A stretch of DNA of 64,000 bases from Mytilinidion resinicola (Eukaryota; Ascomycota; Dothideomycetes; Mytilinidiales; Mytilinidiaceae). Under the pieces are notes generated by a model, which saw only the letters and a list, made by a program, of their open reading frames with translations, was not told the DNA's origin and ran no database searches. The stretch lies in NCBI RefSeq assembly GCF_010093595.1, contig NW_022985446.1, forward strand, positions 124,001 through 188,000, given 5' to 3'. Shown here in pieces: positions 46,251 through 58,082 of the stretch (within the stretch, counting starts at the first letter, position 1; each line of letters opens with the position of its first letter). The position numbers and the translations under genes were made by a program.

Positions 46251-47236
46251 GGGGGTGGGTCTGATTCTGAAGCGTTTCGTCCGTCGCATCGACAAGCACA
46301 GTCTGGTTACCCCCTCGTGGAGGTCGTCGATATACTCGACGCGCGCGTAGATAAAGGTACAATGCCCAGCTCGCGATTTAGAGTCTGCTGAGAGAAGCGC
46401 TGTAGAATGTGTCTAAATAGCTTGAATGTGATTCTAATGTGTATAGAGCTTGCTTGTATAGAGCTTTCTGCTACGTCTGAGCTTCTTCGCGAGGAATTCG
46501 AGGTGCTATATGCGCGCGCAAACGTCTTCTATGCTCATAGGAATAGAAAACCCCGTCCATATTCCCAGTGGGATGCGAAAACTCCAATCGAACTTGGCAA
46601 AACGAAATAGCAGAAACGAGCCCACCCAGCTACCACTGCGCTCTTGCGCTGTAGTCGGTCAAGATCCTTTTTGGGGATCGCTGAGTGGTTTACGTCTGTG
46701 TCTGTTTGGTTAGTTGGATGGTGCGAAGAAATGGTAGGTATGTAAGGAGAGGTTTGAAGTTGGACCCTGGAAGTGTGAGATTTTAACGAACGTGTAGTGA
46801 GTGGTATCTATGCGCGACTCCAACTCTTGCTAGTGAAGAAGGTCTAGCTCCCATCAACATCTTAAGTCCCGTTGTTTAAGGGTAAGTGGTCGGGGATTGA
46901 ACTGCGTAGCAGTGGACCTCGATGGTTGGAGGCGAAGGAGAAACCAGCACAAGTAGGGTCGGTACTCTAAGGAACAGTGGGCACGTCAAGGCAAGTCCCC
47001 TTAAACGGCGGAGTTAGGATATGAGTTAAACACTCATACGAGATGGCATTCGCACACTCATGAACGTACTTTGGAGCCCTAAGCAATGGCAGAAGACTTC
47101 ACACAAATGATACCACCAGGTATCGCATAAGAAATGGTCGATATTTCCTGAGAAGACTTGTACCTACATACAACATTTGTCACATAACTATCTTTTGTCT
47201 CCGCTACCGTCCCTAACTCAGTGACCCATCATTCTC
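46251..47236. other. Intergenic between convergent ALG10 and DNA glycosylase
   Basis: The region is the shared 3' ends of both genes. Short frames (for example 46407-46610) have no support. No tRNA fold was found by eye. Confidence 0.45.
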
Positions 47237-48792
47237 TCAAGTACCCTGCATAACACTAACATCAACATCCTCAATTCTCCACATATACCACATAAACAGA
47301 CTCCTACTGCCCGTTAGCTCCTTCATCTCCCACACATTGCGAGTATAAATGCGGGAAACACGTACCTGTACGGCGAGAACTTGGCCGCCATATCTAGCAT
47401 ATCCTGCTCACTCATATACTTCCACTTGCCACCCTTCCCTTTCAGCTTCGCCACATCCTTACCAACATAAGCAGCCATGCCGCGCCTGCAAAACACACAA
47501 ATCAGCACTCGTGTCCACACTCAGATATCAAAACTGGATGGATTCAACTCACTGCACCCCCAAATCACCAGTACTAAACACATCGCACCGCTTCAGGCTG
47601 AAACACGCAAACATCTCCACGCTCCACCGGCCCAATCCACGCACGGCGATCAGCATCTCCATCACTTCGTCGTCGGTCGCGGAGGCCAGTTTCTGCGCGC
47701 TGAGTTCGCCGGACGCGAATTTTTGGGCCAGGCCTTGGATGTACTCGGCTTTGCGTTGCGAGAGGCCGGCTGTGCGGAGCGTTTCGAGGGGGGTGCTGGC
47801 GACGAGAGCGGGGGCGGGGAAGGAGGAGGTGGAGTCGGCGGAGGAGGATGGGGGAAAGAGGGTGATGAATTTGCGCTTTATAGAGGCGGCGGCGGCGCCG
47901 GAGACCTGGGGATCGAGTGGTTAGATTACTTATTTTATTTATGATAAAGAGTAGAAGTGGGCTTTGAACATGATCATATGAAGTTTTTGGGAAAAGCAGA
48001 GGGGTGAGTAAGTACCTGCTGTCCTATAATTCCACTCGCGAGTGCTTGGAACGGCTCCACCACTTCCTGAAGGCCTTCGGGCGAGAACATCTTGCAGTGG
48101 TGTTGCTCGATCACGGGGGCGAGCTTGGGGTCGACTTTTAGTAAATGGGCGCACGCGTCTTGCAGAAGAGTCTCGGTTGTCGAGGTGGGTGGGGGCACGC
48201 CGAGGGCTGGGCCGGTTACTATCGCAGCTTTCTTTGCGCGCTTGGCTTTCTTGGGGGTAGGTTCTGCTTCTGGCACTTCTTCTGGCACTGCGTCGAGAGA
48301 AGGCTGCTTCACGGGTGAAGACGTATAGGCCGAGACCCGCGATCCACCGGGAGTGGATAACACCGCGTTGGTGGCGTGTGGTTCTGCTGGGCGTGGCTTC
48401 TGCTTTGTGCTGATGTTGCTTGGGAACGGGATCGGGGAGGAGGAGACCATGAGACCGATTCCTGAGGGCGTGGGCGTGATGGGAGGCGGTTTGGGTGCAT
48501 CTTTTGCCGGTTGTGTTCTGCGGCGCTTGGCTGTGGGGGTTGTTGGGGCTGTGAACTCGGGTTCAGGTTCTGGGAGGCTTTTCGAGGGTTCGATCGGTGA
48601 GGATGGGGATGCTGCGGGTTTGCGCTTCTTGGAGGCTGCGGGTTTGCGCTTCTGGGAGGCTGCGGGGGCTTTGGTAGATGCAGTCTTGGGTTTCTTTGCA
48701 GTTGTAGACTTTGGAGTGCCATTTTGAACAATAGGTTCAGGCACATCACCAGCAGTGCCTGTAGAACGGCGCGTGGAGCGGCGGAGAGCCAT
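47237..48792 (-). CDS. DNA-3-methyladenine glycosylase II (HhH-GPD), 438 aa
   Basis: Four exons join in phase: 48016-48792 (259 codons, donor GTACTT), 47553-47905, 47366-47485 (donor GTACGT) and 47237-47303. Residues 1-200 are Lys/Pro/Ala-rich and disordered, with nuclear-localisation-like basic runs. The glycosylase fold follows: FQALASGIIGQQ, VSGAAAASIKRKF, then the helix-hairpin-helix LIAVRGLGRWSVEMF and VFSTGDLGVQRGMA, where the Asp of GDLGV is the catalytic residue in AlkA/Mag1. The tail reads YRSLFMWYMWRIED. The enzyme removes alkylated purines in base-excision repair in the nucleus. The last acceptor was set at GCAGTAG to give the conserved YRSLFMW; a shift by three bases is possible. 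Confidence 0.93.
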
Positions 48793-49627
48793 GGTGGAAA
48801 AGGCTGGATGACGTAGATTGGATGGAGTTGATTTCTGCGGGTTTTCTTAGAAATTTAGCCTGGACTGAGGGTAAGAGGTTTTGTATACTTTCGAGACCCT
48901 TGATAGGAAACTAGGTTTGAAAGGTATCGTTCGCAGCGACATGCAACGGTGAGAAGCTCACGCGTCGAGTGGATGAGGTCGAGGTTCGCGCTGACATTCG
49001 CGCTGCCACATGACCGGAGTTCCGAGGCCAAGAATGCTGGCTGCTTATGTGACCAATTAGTGGCGTTCTTTTCATAATCACTTTAAGCAAATATGAAAGC
49101 ATAGAATATAGATAGAACTAACTAGGTTGTTTCGGGACCTGTGTTCCAATCATTCGACTGTGGTATTCACATGTTCAAAGTGCTTCATGTTGGCTCGCAA
49201 GGCCACCAAGCGTCATCGATCTCATCTAATATCTTCGAGCAATAGCAACGATTTGATGGAAAACAGCATGCAGCAGTCACATTTCAGGCTATGCCGAAAT
49301 TGAGTATCGAGTTTTGTCAAGGTTAGCACCTGAAAACAGAATTGAGGTCAACTAAAGACTCGATGAGATCTGATTGCCTTGAAACTGCGCCACGCCTGGA
49401 ATCACTTCAGAGCACAATCCGACGACTAAAATGCCATCTCTTAGGGTTCCGCACAAGAGATCGTGGGTAAGTGACGACACAAGATTTACAGTTTGATATA
49501 TTGAGGGGTCCTGCGCAAGCAAAGAAAGATGGGCGAACTCGACGTTTTGATGCAGCTGATATACACTCTAATGCACATAAACACACTCCGAGTATCAAGG
49601 AGATTTTCGCTCTTGCCCTCCAATTCT
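48793..49627. other. Promoter of the glycosylase and 3' end of QCR7
   Basis: Ordinary intergenic DNA of 835 bases with no supported ORF or RNA gene. Confidence 0.45.
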
Positions 49628-50241
49628 CTAATGGTACAGCTTGGGGCCGTGCTTCTTTTGCACCGTTGGCTTTTCTATCACCATCGCCTCCAAATCTTCG
49701 CGCTCCTTAAGCTCGGCCTCGATCTCTTGGATGAGAGGGGTCAGATATGGAACATCCTAAGCCTGTCAGTCTTGCAGTATGGTCGCTAGTATCGAGTTTG
49801 CTTTACCTCCTCCGGCTTTGTGTGCTCTTCCTTAGGGAGAAGCTGGTGGGATAGCGAAAGCTGGCACATCTTAGCAATTGTCCAATCAGCATTTGTCCGG
49901 CGCTCAAACCTGGAATGCACGTCGCATGCGGAAAACACGGTCGTAGGCTTCCTTGGGAGGGAGTCGCTTGAGGGCGAGAAGCACGGTGTCGTTCTCCTCC
50001 GGGATCAGGTCATCGGCTCTGTGGATCACACCAAGTCAGATACACCCTCCATATCAAAGACAATAGTTTTCGAGGGCTCCAAGATGCTCTGCCAGAGCAA
50101 TTGGGTTCGAGGAGGGTTGTCGTACCTCAAGCCGAGCTTCCTGTAGCCCGACGCATTGGCATACCAGTTTGCCAATGGCTTCATCCACCGGGTCAGCCAC
50201 TGCCGCTTGAGGACAAAGGGCGCGAGGGAGGGCTGCGACAT
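49628..50241 (-). CDS. QCR7: Cytochrome bc1 complex subunit 7 (QCR7)
   Basis: Four exons join in phase: 50126-50241 (116 nt), 49910-50018 (109), 49807-49869 (63) and 49628-49756 (129), 138 residues in all. The product starts [19 protein letters not shown], continues [62 protein letters not shown] and [15 protein letters not shown]. This is the whole course of Qcr7/UQCRB, a peripheral matrix-side subunit of respiratory complex III. No exon exceeds 130 nt, so it is easily missed. Exon 3 uses an unusual CTAAG acceptor and exon 2 a GTTTGA donor, but the protein reads through correctly. It diverges from the mitochondrial carrier. Confidence 0.95.
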
Positions 50242-50765
50242 GATTGCAATGGCTGTCGGGGCGACAGTAGAGGCTCGGGCGGAGGTCGAGGTGGTGGTTG
50301 CAGATGCTGGCAGGTGAAGTCGTCCAGTGAGCGAAACGAATTGGCGGCGGCTTGGCACTTCCTCCGAGCTTGGTGACAGGCCCTGTGCCCCCACTCCACT
50401 CCATCCGCCTTTGCGCAACTTCTGCTGTCTTTGCTCGAGTCCGCGTGCCCAGAGTTCACCTCTCCGCCCGAGCGTGTCCACCATTCCCTCAGCACCGCGA
50501 GCTTTCTTTTGCCTGCTGACAAGCCTCCCAAAAGCACCGCTTTGTTCTCCCCCCCACCACGGCTTCACCTCTGCGTCCACCCGTCAATGGAGCTGTTCAA
50601 TCGTTAGCCATTGTGCCCAGTGTCACTCAAGTGCTGCGGGGCTCCGCACACTGAGGCACTTTGAAGGGGACGACGGGAAGTGCGACACCCCCTTCCATAG
50701 CTCCAATATGCCCTCCATGGGCTCTTTGACTTAGGCTTACCCATGGTGTGTGGCTAGCTCTCACC
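50242..50765. promoter_or_regulatory. Divergent promoter QCR7 / mitochondrial carrier
   Basis: A 524-bp region between two start codons of nuclear genes for mitochondrial proteins. Co-regulation is plausible. Long open frames crossing it (50026-50580 minus, 50327-50734 plus) are chance. Confidence 0.55.
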
Positions 50766-52031
50766 ATGTCCGCACAAGATAGCCCTTCGCCGCCGTCCCC
50801 GAGACACTCACAACAACGGTATGCGCCGACGACGGCCATGGTGTCTTCGACCGGCACTTCCAATCATGTACCAGGCACCCGCTCATTCTCTTCTAGTCTC
50901 GCAGTCTTCTGCGCCGGACTCTCCAGTTCCTCCATCAATGGCTTCTGCGGCGCCTCTGCCGGTGTGGCTTCCGGTATAGTCACTTGTCCGCTAGACGTAA
51001 TCAAAACTCGTCTTCAGGCTCAAGGGTCTTTTCGGCCTCGAAACAATGTCAGACATACGCGAGCGATCTACAACGGACTGCTCGGGACCGCGCGGGTCAT
51101 CTGGAAGGAGGATGGAGTGCGCGGTATGTACAGAGGCCTTGGGCCAATGTTGCTAGGATACCTGCCCACCTGGGCTGTCTATATGAGTGTCTACGATGCC
51201 TCAAAGGACTACCTATACGAACGTATTGGTCAGTGTTGGTGAATACCCCTCTCATAAACAATGCTGACAAAGCTTTCAGAGAACAAATGGGTAGCCCGGA
51301 TATCCGCTTCCATTTCTGCCGGGGCCTGTTCGACGCTGGCGACAAACCCTATATGGGTGATCAAGACGCGCCTGATGTCACAAGTCAGTTCGCGAGCATC
51401 GGAAGAACACCGACCACCATGGCAGTACAAAGGGACTATGGATGCCTTTCGGAAGATGTACAAGAGTGAAGGCCTGGCAGCGTTCTATTCAGGCCTCTCT
51501 CCCGCGTTGCTCGGCCTAACGCATGTTGCAATTCAGTTCCCACTATACGAATTCTTCAAAATGAAGTTCACTGGTCTGGAAATGGGACAGGCATCAACGG
51601 AAGAAGACATCCATTGGCTTGGAATCCTAGGGGCCACATTCCTTAGTAAGATATGCGCCACCTCTGCGACATATCCGCACGAAGTCCTCCGAACGAGGCT
51701 GCAAACGCAGCAGCGCTCTTTGCCGACAGCGTCTCCCGAGGAGATTGCCTTCCGTGGCGGTCATGCGCATGGATATCAAACTCGACCACCAGGAACGGCA
51801 TCATCCGATGGAATGGTCAACGTTCTACGGTACCGTGGCGTCATACGAACATGTAGGACGATCTTGGCTGAGGAAGGCTGGAGAGCTTTCTATAACGGCA
51901 TGGGGACCAACATGGTTCGCGCGGTGCCGGCGGCCATGACGACGATGCTGACTTACGAAAGCCTTAAACAAGCAACGTTTGAGCTGAAACGCGAAGGCCA
52001 GGAGATACTTGAATTGGATCGCGCAAGATGA
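50766..52031 (+). CDS. Mitochondrial NAD+/nucleotide carrier (YIA6-like), 404 aa
   Basis: Two exons join in phase: 50766-51228 (donor GTCAGT) and 51280-52031 (acceptor TTTCAG). The mitochondrial carrier fold has three repeats with signatures PLDVIKTRLQ, PIWVIKTRLM and PHEVLRTRLQ, each at the end of an odd helix. GFCGASAGVASGIVTCPLD, GLSPALLGLTHVAIQFPLYEF and NMVRAVPAAMTTMLTYE resemble the yeast Yia6/Yea6 (NDT) and Rim2 subfamily, which bring NAD+ or pyrimidine nucleotides across the inner membrane. The P-I-W in the second motif supports that subfamily. The substrate cannot be fixed from sequence alone. A Ser/Pro-rich 55-residue head precedes the first span. No damage. Confidence 0.92.
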
Positions 52032-53226
52032 GCTCACAGACCATTCTTATCTCAAAAGGTAAACTTCCAAGATTTGGCCTGTGTGGGCAAAAGCTCACAC
52101 CGATTTCATATTGTTCTACCTGCGGTATATCCCTCACGTTGAGCATCACTTTCCATTCCCTTCGTCCTTGTACATAGTTGACAGCATTTACCTTGGGTCT
52201 GGGTGGCTGGTCAGGAACGGATCGGTGGATGGGTTTTCTGGCGTTTGCGGCGTACATGCTGCTATCGGGAGTTTTAAGCATGCCTAAGTGTTTGCTTCGG
52301 AGTGGGATGCGATTGCTAGTGCCATACTCAGCAGTCTAGAGTGTCTAGTTTGGCTGATGTGAGCGTTGTCGTTGCATCGATGCGGTGGGTGCTTCTTTGA
52401 AAATACAATATCGATCAAGTCTTGCGTTTACGCTGAGCACCTATTAGTCTTCGACCATCTCCTTCCACTGATAAGTAACTTATAGCGAAATCTCACGTAC
52501 ATATACAGGTAGTCTTAACAGTTCAGTAAGCTGTTCTCCAGATTCATAGTCCTTGTAGTGCTCCAGACACCCCAATCCAGAGTCTCATTTTTGTCGTGTC
52601 CATCATCACTCTGCCTCTATCCCTTCCACTCACATACTCTACTCGACATTTCCTCGATATTACTCATTCATTTCCGGTCTCGTCATGATGTGACTTCCAG
52701 CAAAGATTGGACACAACCATGATCCTCTCACTACTCATCCATTCACCAACCCAACGATAAATCAGCGGCGTAAAAATGAACGTGTCAACCACCCCCTCAA
52801 GATGTCATACGCCCGGTCATGTTAAGGTCTTACGGGTAATATCGGTCCCTGTTGCTATGATTCACATTCACCAACGTGGCTACTGCCAGCTCCATCAGCT
52901 CACGCGCTCTTTCTTTGGTAAAGCTTCGAATCCCGACCACGAGATCCAATTTACACTTTGAGCTTCGTCAACACCTTCATGTGCCAGCGTGGACATGCAG
53001 CGAGCCTAGAAAGACTTCGATGCATGATGGTACACGACTGTATATGCGTGTACAGCCAGCAGATATAGATTCCATTCACTTAATCGAAGCGCCCATTCAT
53101 ACAGCGTATATGTCTACAAAAGTCTGGTAATGTCTAGCTCATATAATCCAGCTATATTAGCATTAACCGTAGACTCAGATGGAGATGCCTTTTTCTCAAG
53201 TATATTCTTGTACATCGGGAGTCGGT
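52032..53226. other. Intergenic, nothing recognised
   Basis: Carrier 3'UTR and AT-richer DNA. Short frames at 52776-53130 have no domain and no splice partner. Confidence 0.4.
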
Positions 53227-53747
53227 ATGAAAGGTTAGTCTTCCAGACAACGCTCATATTGCCAACAGCGAGACTAACTATGCATTGTCGCCAACTTAGA
53301 CCGCTTCTCGAGACCCAACTTTCTTTGCAGAATCCAGGACCATGTCGACGAACGGACTGGGTGCATTATCGATCCAGATGACTCCTCAAACATATCCATC
53401 CTTAACGCGCTCCAACATGAGCTAAACGAAGCGATTGCCCAGTTCTCGCACTTGTCGGCATCGACTCGAAGCAGCTCATCTCTCGCTTCGGCTAGCGAGG
53501 GATTTCCGACATCATTAGGTGAAGGCCATGAGAGCCACAGACCCGGTCTTGATCTGAGAGCTGAACAGCCCCTCATCCTAGAAGGTCTGCACGTCCAGCC
53601 TCTTCAGCGAGTCTTAAACGCCAGTAGTGAATATCCGCCTCGTATCTCGGGCCTCATTGTGTCTAGAACAGCTGGCCCTAGGACGCTTCAGTTGGATAGA
53701 ATCTCTGAAGAGCTCGGCTACTTCGACGTTCCGATATTCGCGGAATG
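53227..53747 (+). CDS. Hypothetical protein, possibly the 5' exons of the next gene
   Basis: A short exon (ATG 53227-53233, donor GTTAGT) joins 53300 in phase and stays open to a GTACGT donor at 53748. The frame reads MKDRFSRPNFLCRIQDHVDER..., an IDPDDSSNISILNAL helix region, a Ser-rich linker and LGYFDVPIFAEW before the donor. The phase (two bases left) fits an acceptor CTGTCAG at 54016, which would fuse it to the following gene through a 269-nt intron. If unspliced, the frame ends at 53815. I do not recognise it; coding character is suggested by the composition and the two donors. Whether it is one gene or two is open. Confidence 0.4.
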
Positions 53748-54038
53748 GTACGTCTGCACCGCCGTCTCCCGCACAACCTCGACGTCACTAACGGTCATAG
53801 GGACAACCCGTTAGCCACGTGCGAATACCCGCAGCCTCGTTTTCCACCGGCCCCCGAAGTTTTGCCCGCACACAACTCAATAAGAAGAGCACCCGCGACG
53901 CGTGCAGTTGGCTTCACCGCACGACGCGCTGATAGAGGCCTCGCTGCGCCTCCTCCTCTTCTACAACTTCAACACTTGTCAGTCTCTACAACAGCACACC
54001 GCAACAGAACTGTCAGTCCCGACGTGCTCCTCTCGAAG

Positions 54039-55451
54039 ATGAGCCTGGAAGAGCTTAGCGCAAGATTGCCAGCGTCGCCAAACATGTTAGACGAGGAGCT
54101 GGCCAGTCCAGAGGAGAGGGAGCGGGCTTTCGATCTGGCTTTGAGGTTGTTGGAAGGAAGAGATAACGATAACGAGGGCGACGACGAGCACGATGAGCAA
54201 GAGCAGCAAGAGCAGCAAGAGCAGCAAGAGCAGCAAGAGCAGCAAGAGCAGCAAGAGCAGCAAGAGCAGCAAAAGGACCAAGAGGAGCCATCTGACGCTG
54301 GACTGGGACATGGACAGATCTTCTCGCACGATATTCACACCACCATTCACCAGCCGGCGACACCACCCTTACCTACCGTCTACGAGCAGGAGTATCCTTC
54401 GAACGCCTACTCCTATGCCGAACCGGCTTCTCCTTTAGCCGTCCACTCCCAAGGCTTCCCCTTCCCTCCTAGGACCTTCGCACCGCTCCAAGAGTCACAC
54501 TCCCGCTCCGACCCCACGGTCAACGGCTACCTCGCCAGCCTCCCCGACCGCGCCTCCGCCATGACGGACCCCAACAACTCGCACCGGTCCACGAACCCGT
54601 CCTCGGAATGGTCCTTCAACTCAAACTCCCTCCCCTCGCACCTCTCCGCCCTCCGGCTCCCCAGCTACGGCGACAGTAGCATCCCTCCACCCCTCCCACC
54701 CCGCCACGGCGGCCGTGCGCACCAGTTCTCCAACTCTAGCAACCCGGGCCGCACCACCACCACCACCAGCGGCAGCGCCACGTCCTCGACGCGCTCCCAG
54801 GCCGCGCTCGACGCCGAAGTGCGCTTCAAGTACGCGGTGCAGCACGCCGTCGCCGCGTTCCAGGCGGACCACGCGGCGTTGCTGGCCGAAGGGCGGCGCA
54901 CGGGCAGCCCGATCATCCCGGTCGAGATCACGAAGAAGTTGACGCAGACGGCGCAGGCGATTCTGGACCTGGAGAGGGAATATACGCGCCGGGAGTATGC
55001 GCCCAAGGTGAGCTGAAAGAAAGGTTCCGAGGGGACTTTTTTTGGTTAATGAATAGTGCTAACCCGGGGGGCTGCCGCAGGCGCGGATTGATGATGATGA
55101 GGCGCTTGATGCGGTACTGCAGGAGCTGAGGGAGCTGAGGGCCGCGGAGCGGAGGGCAAAAGAGGCGATGGCGAGCATGGGTATCGGGGGCATGAGGAGT
55201 CCGGAGGCTACTGCTGGTCTGAGGAGCCCGAGGCCATCTCTCCAGAAGAAGAGCTCGCAATTCAACATCAAGAAGGTACGGCGCTTCCAACCTGGATAAC
55301 TTGTCGAAGCTGGCCATGGCTAACTTTGAGGCAGTCTTTCACGAAGGCTATGAGCTTCTTTGATCCGGAGCGGAAGAGCGGCAGTCCTGGCAGTCTGGGC
55401 AGCGAGAGGAAGACCTCCCGGGGTGGCGAGAGCGAGCGCAGCAGCAAGTAA
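54039..55451 (+). CDS. Low-complexity coiled-coil protein, unknown function
   Basis: Exons 54039-55007 (donor GTGAGC), 55081-55275 (donor GTACGG, branch GCTAAC before the acceptor) and 55335-55451 join in phase 0. The start is MSLEELSARLPASPNMLDEE. A Glu/Gln repeat tract (EQQ units) follows at about residues 52-78, then a Pro/Ser-rich middle. A charged helical part (VRFKYAVQHAVAAFQADHAA ... LTQTAQAILDLEREYTRREY, then LDAVLQELRELRAAERRAKE) is probably a coiled coil. The tail is Lys/Ser-rich with KAMSFFDPERKSGSPGS. The stop TAA overlaps a GTAAGT, so one more exon may exist. An upstream in-frame extension and the exon at 53227-53747 are possible. I assign no function. Confidence 0.6.
54195..54273 (+). 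repeat. Coding 9-bp repeat (GAGCAGCAA)n
   Basis: About eight near-perfect copies of a 9-bp unit encode Glu-Gln-Gln. Copies are identical at most positions, so length is probably variable between strains. Confidence 0.9.
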
Positions 55452-55679
55452 GTTTGCTTTCTAGTTTGCAGCGTGCCTCTTTCCTTTTTGCTTTCCTGCA
55501 TGGCGTGGTGTGGCGGCTGTGGGGTTGGCAACAGGGGGGGGAATAATGGGCATAGGATGGCGAGATTTGAGAGCTGGTTGCTTGGGGTTGGAATCTCGAT
55601 GGTGAGATTGGTCTTTGAATACGAAGACGAATTCCGTGCCTCTCAAATCAGACTATGTGAAATGAGTGACTGTAACTCT

Positions 55680-56640
55680 TTTACCGCTGCATGAGTGGGT
55701 TCATAGCATTTTCAGCATTCCGAACGAGAGCAAAACTTGACATTTTGGACAACTAGTAAACTCGCGAGGCTACCCCAGACAGCGTCAGCAGGGTGTACGC
55801 AGATATCGTGATAGAAATCCATACACTCGTTTACAACTGCATGAGGAGCCTCATGGTGTTTTCAGCAGTCCGAACGAGAGAAAAACTTGGCATTTTGGAC
55901 AACCAGTAAACTCGCGAGGCTACCCCAGACAGTGTCAGCAGGGCGTACGCAGATTTTAGTTCAACGTTACGTGCTCTCTTTCGCAGTGGTTTACCGCTGC
56001 ACGACTAGCCTCAGCGCCTCCTAAAAAAGATGAATAAGACCGTTTATACACCTTGTCAGACTTGCTAGGCTACCTCAGACAGCGTCAACACGGTGTACGC
56101 AGATGCCCCCGGTTTCTATTAGTTCAACATTATATACTCTCTTTCGCAGTGGCTTATCGCCGCATGACTTGCCTGAACACCTCTAGAAAATGATGAACAA
56201 GACAGTTTGTACGCCCCGTTAGACTTGCTAGGCTACCTTAGCCAGCGTTAACACAGTGTACGCAGATTAGAAGTGTTATCCGCTGCTTCCCTGCACTGCT
56301 TAATTTACAGCATCTTATTATGTAATCTGCTACTTACTTACGACTGCATGAGGTGCCCCTATATACTTAAAATAAGCTGAATGAAACGGTTTGTACGCCC
56401 CGTTAGACTAGCTAGGCTACCTCAGACAGCGTCAACACAGTGTACGCAGATAGGAAGTGCATCTGCTGTCCCCCTGCTACTCGCTTACGACTGCATGAGG
56501 TGCCCCTACATACTCAAAATAAGCTGAATGAGACAGTTTATACGCCTCGTTGGACTTGCTAGGCTACCTTAGACGGCGTCAACACGGTGTACGCAGATTG
56601 GAGGTAGTATCCACTGCCCCCGGTTTCTAGTTAGGACGTC
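55680..56640. repeat. Tandem array, unit about 150 bp, six copies
   Basis: The core GCTAGGCTACCTCAGACAGC and the following GTGTACGCAGAT recur from 55764, 55914, 56064, 56227, 56411 and 56558, giving spacings of 150, 150, 163, 184 and 147. Between cores lie the weaker shared blocks TTTACCGCTGCATGA and ACTTGCTAG, and in copies 3-6 AAGATGAATAAGACCGTTT-like strings. Copies differ mainly by transitions. No conserved frame. The array starts at the 3' end of the coiled-coil gene and opens the broken-gene zone. Confidence 0.8.
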
Positions 56641-57120
56641 GGAACTCCATAAACAGTTGCAGGAAGGTGTACGGATTTCTATGGCAAGGCGCTGGGGGAT
56701 CAGGTGATGGCTTAGGGGAGTCCGTACCATTTAGTGGAGGATGGGAATGGAGAGCTCGCCGCCCAGGCTAGGATTTCGTTAGATTATAATAATCAGATAC
56801 ACTAAACAATCTAGCCTAAACCTATGTCTTAGTGAATATAGTTATTATACCGCGACTGTAAAGCCTTGTAACTAACATATTCTATGCTAGATGTATCGGT
56901 AACTTGCCTCTAAACATCTAAGCCGCTGGTAAACCGTCTTCTCGTCTAACAACATATATCTTTCCCACCACACGACCACTGCAGCTTCACACAGAAGAAA
57001 GATGCGCCGTATATTTACTTTCGCTAAGCACTACCGAATCTACTCGTTCCAGTCTCTCCTCAACCTCCAACTATTCAAGGCCAGTGCTAAGCCATTCAAT
57101 TCCCGACCAGTTATCATTAA
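56641..57120. other. AT-rich remnant
   Basis: AT content is clearly above the neighbours and no frame survives. It looks like a mutated mobile-element fragment, but no terminal repeats or motifs can be named. Confidence 0.3.
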
Positions 57121-57665
57121 ATGGATATTTTAAAGATGTTATGGGGGCCAGACCTTCTCCGTTGGCTGGAAGAGAGCGAGGAAGATTCTGGGGGGCGGGT
57201 GTCAAGTAGGGAAGGACTCAGGTAAGTATATAGATGGGGGTTATGCGAAACACTTCTCCAATATGCCATATTGAACAATAATTGATATCGTGTGTCCCGA
57301 CGAGGTTGTATTGCTCGCTCACGGACTAACTAGAGGCCGGGGACAAAGCTCTCGAAGGGTGGCTCAGCTTCATCAATGATTTGATTCGAAAAGACTCAAG
57401 AAGCCTGCAGCTCAGGACCGCGGAGCTACCAAAACTGATTGGTTTCCAAGCCGGCGGCGAAGCATGGTATCAACATCAGCCTTGCGCCCTTTCGCCCTTT
57501 GCCTTCTGCCACGTCAGTTTGCCTTCTGTGTCTGCTGGCGAAACGTGGATAAAAGGCCTAGCCTGGCCGTGTTTACGGCCACATTCTGACATTTGGGAAT
57601 TACATTGCCCGAGCGATCTCGAGAAAGCAACATGGGATCTTCAAATCGGTGAGGCGTCCAACTAG
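57121..57665 (+). CDS. Possible two-exon protein, 138 aa, unknown
   Basis: ATG 57121 opens MDILKMLWGPDLLRWLEESEED. A GTAGGG donor at 57206 and a CTAACTAG acceptor before 57334 join in phase to a frame ending TAG at 57663-57665 (ALEGWLSFINDLIRKDSR..., GFQAGGEAWYQHQ, AGETWIKGLAWPC). The donor is not ideal and the branch-like CTAAC sits very close to the AG. No family recognised. The location beside the caspase-like pseudogene suggests an accessory gene. Confidence 0.35.
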
Positions 57666-57790
57666 AATAGCGTTGAAACTCGGGAACTAACCTATTTCGG
57701 AATAGCTCCGAGAGTCCGCACTTCACGTTTTGCGGTGACCTGGGGAGACCATTAGTTACCGCCTGCGCATTAGTTACCCCCTACGACAAT

Positions 57791-58036
57791 GTGCGTTCAT
57801 ATTTTTGCAGTCTTGCATTACTAGCTAACAGAGACAAGTCTTGCAAATATCGACCAGGGCAGCAGATATACCTTCTTAATCCAGACGTTACTCGGCCTGA
57901 AGGGCTTTACAAGATCGAGACAATTGCGGGAAACGCGCGATATACCCTCAGCTATCCAGACGGACAAACAGCAAGAGACGGAGCAGTGATTGAAGAGAAG
58001 GATTTGACCGAGTACTCAGGGGTCCTGAGGGGTTGA
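57791..58036 (+). pseudogene. Small beta-domain fragment, unknown family
   Basis: The convincing part starts at a GCTAACAG acceptor (57831). It reads DKSCKYRPGQQIYLLNPDV..., GLYKIETIAGNARYTLSYPD and ends VIEEKDLTEYSGVLRG. This pattern (G-x-x-Y-L-x-N-P ... Y-x-I ... Y-T-L) resembles a small SH3-like barrel domain that I recall from fungal accessory proteins, without a name. A GTGCGT donor at 57791 would give a 41-nt intron, but no good upstream ATG exists. It may be a truncated gene. Confidence 0.35.
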
Positions 58037-58082
58037 CCAGACTCGAGCGATTTGTGTCCATTTTGATACCCGCCGAACTATT

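Noticed and set aside
54055..54366. Leu-rich and Ala-rich reverse ORFs
   Set aside because: They are the antisense of the Glu-Gln-Gln repeat tract.
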